20,175 nucleotides of DNA from Coriobacteriia bacterium (GTDB taxonomy: Bacteria > Actinomycetota > Coriobacteriia > Anaerosomatales > SLCP01), in contig SLCP01000060.1 in the NCBI GenBank assembly GCA_007125735.1, positions 1-20,175 on the forward strand, in the 5' to 3' direction. The notes under the pieces are model-generated. The model was not told the origin of the DNA, searched no databases, and saw nothing but the letters and a program-made list of their open reading frames with translations. How positions within the stretch are numbered: position 1 is the stretch's first letter; the number at the start of each line of letters is the position of its first letter. Below, piece by piece: positions 16,301 through 20,175 of this stretch. A program made the position numbers and the translations under genes.

Positions 16301-17151
16301 CACTGCCCCCGCAAGAACTCGTCGCGCGCGACCTCGTAGAAGTCGCGGCCGTCGAGCTTCACGAGGAGCACGTCGTGCTCGCCGCGCACCACCGAGATCG
16401 ACTCGACGTCCCGTCGGCACGGAGCAAGCGCTCCGTCGACCGAGACGAGCGCATCTCGGCGCGCGGCGTTGGGCAGCACGAGATCGACCCTGTCCGAGGA
16501 GCCGACCACGATCGTACGCGTGGCAAGCGTGTGGGGCGCGACCGGCACGACGAGCGCACACGCGACATCGGGCGCGACGATGGGGCCGCCGGCCGAGAGC
16601 GCGTACGCGGTCGAGCCCGTGGGCGTCGCCACGACCACCCCGTCGCACCGCATGCGCTGCAGGACCGTCCCGTTCACCGCGAGTTCGAGATCGATCACGC
16701 GCATCGTGGTTCCTCGGCCCACGTGTACCTCGTTGAGCGCCCGGTAGCGGCCGACCTCACGACCGTCCATCCGCACCGTCGCCTCGAGCGTCGACCGGCG
16801 CTCGATCCGGCCCTCGCCGGCGAGAGCGGCCTCGACCGACTCGCGCAGGGATTCCGCGCGCGCGCCCGACATGAAGCCGAGACGGCCGAGGTTCACGCCG
16901 AGCACCGGCGCCTCGATCCTGCCGAGCGTATGGACCGCCTTGAGTATCGTGCCGTCGCCGCCGAGCGCCACCGTGAGCGCAGGCTCTCCCACCGCCGACG
17001 GAGCGACCGCGTGCACGGCAAGCTCACACATCTCGGCGTCATCGGTGACGAGGACGGGCTCCATACCCGCGCCCGACAGCCACGTCGCAAGCTCGGCCGC
17101 GGCCGCGATCGCGACCGGATTAGCCGTGTTCGGTACCAGTAGCACCCTCAT
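16300..17151 (-). CDS. nadK: NAD kinase
   Basis: The 283-residue protein has all NAD kinase landmarks: GGDGT (64-68) for phosphate transfer, with its aspartate as catalytic base; NLGRLGFM (87-94); NE (140-141); and the glycine/threonine-rich DGVVVATPTGSTAY (170-183). It phosphorylates NAD to NADP in the cytoplasm. ATG 17151 lies 3 bases after the tlyA stop, and the gene ends one base into recN. The tlyA-nadK-recN order is the common actinobacterial arrangement. Confidence 0.97.
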   Translation of the reverse strand: MRVLLVPNTANPVAIAAAAELATWLSGAGMEPVLVTDDAEMCELAVHAVAPSAVGEPALTVALGGDGTILKAVHTLGRIEAPVLGVNLGRLGFMSGARAESLRESVEAALAGEGRIERRSTLEATVRMDGREVGRYRALNEVHVGRGTTMRVIDLELAVNGTVLQRMRCDGVVVATPTGSTAYALSAGGPIVAPDVACALVVPVAPHTLATRTIVVGSSDRVDLVLPNAARRDALVSVDGALAPCRRDVESISVVRGEHDVLLVKLDGRDFYEVARDEFLRGQ

Positions 17152-17154
17152 CGG

Positions 17155-17949
17155 TCATACTCCCAACGCCGCATGGGCCGTCGCGACGACGTGTTCCGGG
17201 TCCACTGCGACCGCCTCACCGCCGCGCGACGCCCACAGCCAGAACTCGATGTTACCGTGCGGGCCCTTCAGTGGCGACCACGTGAGACCACGAACCGCCA
17301 GACCGTTCTCGACTGCCGCGCTAACCGCACCTTCGAGGACCTCCACGTGGATCGCCGGATCGCTCACCACACCCCTTTTTCCCACACGGCCCTTACCCGC
17401 ATCGAACTGAGGTTTTACCAACGCCACGAGCTGGCCGTTCTCGCCGAGGAGAGACGTGACATGCGGAAGGACCTTCGCGAGCCCGATGAAGGAGACGTCG
17501 ACCACGGCCACGTCGAACGGCGCACCGAGCATCTCGGGAGTCGTGTCCCTGATGTTGGTGCGCTCGAGGACCGTCACGCGCTCGTCGGTGCGGAGCGACC
17601 ACGCGAGCTGCCCGTACCCCACGTCAACAGCGACGACGCCCCCTGCGCCGCGCTGCAGAAGGCAATCGGTGAACCCGCCCGTCGACGCGCCCACGTCGAC
17701 CGCGCGGACACTGGTCACGTCGATCCCGAAGGTGTCGAGAGCGCCCTCGAGCTTGTCGCCGCCACGGGAGACGTAGCGCTGGCCCTCGGCCGCCTCTACG
17801 ACCGCATCCTCATCGACGAGTTCGCCGGCTTTGCGCACGAGTTCGCCGCCGATCCGCACCTGACCAGCCATGATGGCGGCACGAGCCCGCTCGCGAGACG
17901 GGTAGACGCCCCGCTCAGCGAGAAGTACGTCTGCGCGACGCCGCACCAT
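17155..17949 (-). CDS. tlyA: TlyA family rRNA (cytidine-2'-O)-methyltransferase
   Basis: I take ATG 17949 (MVRRRADVLLAERG) because GAGGGT lies 7 bases upstream; this gives 264 residues, close to mycobacterial TlyA. ATG 17964 is the alternative. The N-terminal S4 RNA-binding domain spans about 4-62 and an FtsJ-like methyltransferase about 63-245. The SAM motif is VDVGASTGGFTD (84-95), and the expected K-D-K-E tetrad is seen as Lys66, Asp151, Lys179 and Glu235. The family methylates 16S and 23S rRNA on the ribose; older annotations call it haemolysin A. The start lies 35 bases inside the end of dxs, and nadK follows after 3 bases. Confidence 0.93.
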   Translation of the reverse strand: MVRRRADVLLAERGVYPSRERARAAIMAGQVRIGGELVRKAGELVDEDAVVEAAEGQRYVSRGGDKLEGALDTFGIDVTSVRAVDVGASTGGFTDCLLQRGAGGVVAVDVGYGQLAWSLRTDERVTVLERTNIRDTTPEMLGAPFDVAVVDVSFIGLAKVLPHVTSLLGENGQLVALVKPQFDAGKGRVGKRGVVSDPAIHVEVLEGAVSAAVENGLAVRGLTWSPLKGPHGNIEFWLWASRGGEAVAVDPEHVVATAHAALGV

Positions 17950-19861
17950 CGGCGACACCCTCATCCGGCACCTCGTCGATGATGACCGGCTCGACGAAAC
18001 GAGCGAGTACCGCACCCCTGATGCCTTCGGCGGTCAGCCCGACCTCGGCTAGGAGGGTCCCCATCGCGCCGTGCGTCACGAAGCAGTCGGGAACCGCGAG
18101 CCGCATGACGGGCGCGTTCGACCCGAGGTCGGAGAGGGCCTCGAGCACGGCCGAGCCGACGCCGCCCACGCCGGTGTTCTCCTCGACCGTCACGACAAGG
18201 GAGTGCCTGTCGGCGGCTTGGCTCACGGCTTCGAGGTCGAGCGGTTTCACCCAGCGGAGGTTGACGACGGTGGCGTCGACGCCGTCGTTGGCGAGCAGAT
18301 CGGCAGCGGCTTCAGCGGCGCCCACCATGCGACCGGCGGCGAGCAGCGCGACGTCGGAACCCCGCCGGCGCACCTCGGCCCGGCCTCTCTCGAGAACCTC
18401 GGCCGTTGCGGGGAGCGGTATGCCGACACCGGTACCACGCGGATACCTGATCGCGACCGGACCGTCGTCGGCGAGTGCCGTGCGCAGCATGTGGGCGAGT
18501 TCGGCCTCATCGGCAGGAGCGAGGACCGAGAGGCCCGGCACGCTCCGCAGGTATGTCAGATCGAACACGCCGTGGTGCGTGGGGCCGTCCTCGCCTACCA
18601 GACCGGCCCGGTCGAGGCAGAACACGATGGGCAGTTCCTGGAGCGCCGCATCCATGATGAGTTGGTCGTAGGCGCGCTGGAGGAACGTCGAGTAGATGGC
18701 GACGACCGGCTTCAGGCCGCCGACCGCAAGACCGGCCGCGAATCCGACCGCGTGTTGCTCGGCGATGCCGACGTCGTAGAAGCGCTCGGGGAACCGCTCG
18801 GCGAACGCGTCGAGCCCGGTACCCGAGGGCATCGCTGCGGTGATCGCGACGATGCGCTCGTCGGCCTCCGCCTCGGCGAGGAGCGACCTGCTGAACGCCT
18901 CGGTGTAGGAGATCGCGCTACTCGAACCGTTGACCTTGCCCGTCTCGACCTCGAACGGACTGATCCCGTGGAAGGTATCCGGCTTGTCCTCGGCGTGGGC
19001 GTATCCGGCGCCTTTGCGCGTGACCGCATGGATGATGACCGGTCCGTCGACCTTCATCGCCCGCTTGACCGCCGACTCGACCGCCTCCACGCTGTGCCCA
19101 TCGATAGGCCCGACGTACTTCAGGCCGAGCTCTTCGAAGAGCATCCCCGGCACGAGCAGTTGCTTGACCGACTCCTTGGCTGCCTCGCCTGCGGCAACCA
19201 TCGCCGCGCCGAGACGCGTACGCGCGAGCGCGCTCTCGACGTCGTCACGCAGCCTGTTGTAGCGCGGATCGAGGCGGACGCGCGCGAGGTAGCTCGCGAG
19301 CGCTCCCACGTTCTGCGCGATCGACATCTCGTTGTCGTTGAGCACGATGACGAGCTTCGTGCCGAGGTGACCGATGTGGTTGAGCGCCTCGAATGCCATG
19401 CCGCCGGTCATCGAGCCGTCGCCGATGACGGCACAGATCGTCTCGGAACCGTCCGCCGCATCGCGCGCCGCCGCCAGGCCGAGGGCGACAGACAGCGAGT
19501 TCGACGCGTGGCCCGTGTCGAAGACGTCGAACTCGCTTTCGCTGCGCTTCGGGAAGCCGCACACGCCGCCGTACTGGCGCAGCGTGTCGAAGCGCTCGAG
19601 CCGCCCGGTGAGCAGCTTGTGGACGTAGGACTGGTGGCCGACGTCCCAGACGATCTTGTCGCTCGGGCACTCGAGGGCACGATGCATGCCGAGGGTGAGT
19701 TCGACGACACCGAGGTTGGGCGCGAGGTGACCGCCGGTCGCGGCCACGGTGGACACGAGCGTCTTGCGAATCTCACCCGCAAGCTGCTCGAGCTGACTAT
19801 CGCTCAACCCGCGCACGTCACATGGCGAGGAGATAGTCTCCAGGATGCTCTCGTCACTCAA
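17915..19861 (-). CDS. dxs: 1-deoxy-D-xylulose-5-phosphate synthase
   Basis: The 648-residue enzyme condenses pyruvate and glyceraldehyde 3-phosphate, the first step of the MEP isoprenoid pathway. Family landmarks are GGHLAPNLGVVELT with His45, the thiamine diphosphate motif GDGSMTGG (147-154) through NDNEMSI (175-181), the catalytic Glu368 in DVGIAEQH, and DRAGLVGEDGPTHHG (417-431). The start codon is TTG at 19861; it gives a normal N-terminus (SILETISSPCDVRGLS) and no ATG in frame is closer. The C-terminus carries about 20 extra residues (IDEVPDEGVADGAASRRRTSR), whose coding sequence overlaps the start of tlyA by 35 bases. Confidence 0.97.
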   Translation of the reverse strand: MSDESILETISSPCDVRGLSDSQLEQLAGEIRKTLVSTVAATGGHLAPNLGVVELTLGMHRALECPSDKIVWDVGHQSYVHKLLTGRLERFDTLRQYGGVCGFPKRSESEFDVFDTGHASNSLSVALGLAAARDAADGSETICAVIGDGSMTGGMAFEALNHIGHLGTKLVIVLNDNEMSIAQNVGALASYLARVRLDPRYNRLRDDVESALARTRLGAAMVAAGEAAKESVKQLLVPGMLFEELGLKYVGPIDGHSVEAVESAVKRAMKVDGPVIIHAVTRKGAGYAHAEDKPDTFHGISPFEVETGKVNGSSSAISYTEAFSRSLLAEAEADERIVAITAAMPSGTGLDAFAERFPERFYDVGIAEQHAVGFAAGLAVGGLKPVVAIYSTFLQRAYDQLIMDAALQELPIVFCLDRAGLVGEDGPTHHGVFDLTYLRSVPGLSVLAPADEAELAHMLRTALADDGPVAIRYPRGTGVGIPLPATAEVLERGRAEVRRRGSDVALLAAGRMVGAAEAAADLLANDGVDATVVNLRWVKPLDLEAVSQAADRHSLVVTVEENTGVGGVGSAVLEALSDLGSNAPVMRLAVPDCFVTHGAMGTLLAEVGLTAEGIRGAVLARFVEPVIIDEVPDEGVADGAASRRRTSR

Positions 19862-19921
19862 CGGTCGGTCAACTCCAAACCGGTGGCGCTCGCGATCACG
19901 AGCAGGCCGCCCATCCTTCCC

Positions 19922-19950
19922 AGCATAGTACCGGGAGGAAGTCGGGTAAA
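19922..19950 (-). promoter_or_regulatory. Candidate dxs promoter
   Basis: On the minus strand TTTACC (19945-19950) and TATGCT (19922-19927) are 17 bases apart, each matching four of six consensus bases. They lie in the 117-base gap upstream of dxs, with a predicted start near 19915 and a leader of about 55 bases. An 18-codon ORF (ATG 19914, stop 19858-19860) lies in the leader and its stop overlaps the dxs TTG (TTGA). It is too short to assert as a gene. Confidence 0.4.
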
Positions 19951-19978
19951 GTCGCGCGAGCAGCCCGTCAACGGCGCG

Positions 19979-20175
19979 TTACTCGCCGCGGTGCGGCTCT
20001 TCGCTCGCGCGGTTTGATGTCTCAGGTGCCTCAGGCGCATCCGGAGCGGGCTCCTCGGCGTGTGCAGACTCTGGTGCGTCGTCGTCCGCAGCCTCAGCCG
20101 CCTCACCCGCGTGCTCCTCGGCCTCTGCGGCCTCAACCGCCGCATGCGTCTGCTCCTCGGCGGCGACCGTGGGCC
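19979..20175 (-). CDS. C-terminal end of an unidentified Ala/Glu-rich protein (partial)
   Basis: A minus-strand frame is open from the right edge to the TAA at 19979-19981, about 65 codons. It encodes an acidic, low-complexity tail rich in Ala, Glu, Pro and Asp (for example VEAAEAEEHAGEAAEAADDD), with no hydrophobic segment. Third positions and the codon mix are coherent, and the other frames give Arg-rich sequence, so I take it as the real frame. The domain that would identify it lies outside the window. By gene order in related genomes the small subunit of exonuclease VII (xseB) is one possibility, but nothing in the visible sequence proves it. Confidence 0.55.
   Translation of the reverse strand, partial: PTVAAEEQTHAAVEAAEAEEHAGEAAEAADDDAPESAHAEEPAPDAPEAPETSNRASEEPHRGE

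Noticed and set aside
14711..16339. Very long plus-strand frame (542 codons) opposite recN
   Set aside because: It is antisense to recN, which has all its catalytic motifs and a coupled start. Long antisense frames are expected at this GC content.
18071..20017. 648-codon plus-strand frame opposite dxs
   Set aside because: It mirrors dxs almost exactly, encodes His/Arg/Asp-rich sequence without domains and is a shadow of the real gene.
19858..20145. 95-codon minus-strand frame ending at the dxs start
   Set aside because: It is Arg-rich through most of its length and is out of frame with the acidic tail coding sequence that ends at 19979. Only the last 18 codons lie outside that gene.

Overview
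The window is a gene-dense, high-GC chromosomal segment with strongly G/C-biased third codon positions, GGAGG-type ribosome sites and many touching or overlapping genes. The order dxs, tlyA, nadK, recN, pyrG, xerD is the arrangement known from Actinomycetota. Together with an mraZ-rsmH pair, a BMP-type nucleoside ABC operon and alanine dehydrogenase, this suggests an actinobacterium, perhaps an environmental Coriobacteriia-like lineage. That placement is inference; no marker here fixes the taxon.

Layout, left to right. (a) 1-875, minus strand: the start of the division/cell-wall (dcw) cluster, with mraZ followed by rsmH, which runs off the left edge. (b) 876-1304: a 429-base divergent regulatory region with a recognisable mraZ promoter, GTGGG elements, inverted repeats and a plus-strand promoter. 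(c) 1305-2864, plus strand: a 44-residue single-span membrane protein, a DUF4349 lipoprotein-like protein and a small two-span membrane protein. (d) 7785-2715, minus strand: a nucleoside-type ABC importer (binding lipoprotein, double ATPase, two permeases) followed by a small membrane ORF whose end overlaps the convergent plus-strand gene. (e) 12888-7922, minus strand: pyrG, a PepT-like M20 peptidase, ald and a XerC/D-type recombinase. (f) 13079-14668, plus strand: murJ, the lipid II flippase, divergent from pyrG. (g) 20175-14669, minus strand: the acidic C-terminal end of an unidentified protein, then dxs, tlyA, nadK and recN, with junctions of 3 bases or less or overlaps from dxs onward.

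Most genes are housekeeping: peptidoglycan assembly and division (mraZ, rsmH, murJ), isoprenoid precursors (dxs), NADP supply (nadK), CTP supply (pyrG), DNA repair and chromosome resolution (recN, xerD-like), rRNA methylation (tlyA), and nucleoside and amino-acid salvage (BMP importer, peptidase, ald). I see no CRISPR array, prophage, insertion sequence, RNA gene or defence island. I did not find a clear new multi-gene system. The most unusual points are an apparent AUC start codon for murJ, an inverted repeat that exactly brackets the mraZ -10 element, two related GTGCGC palindromes in the same divergent region, a tail-to-tail overlap of two small membrane ORFs, and murJ lying between recN and pyrG.
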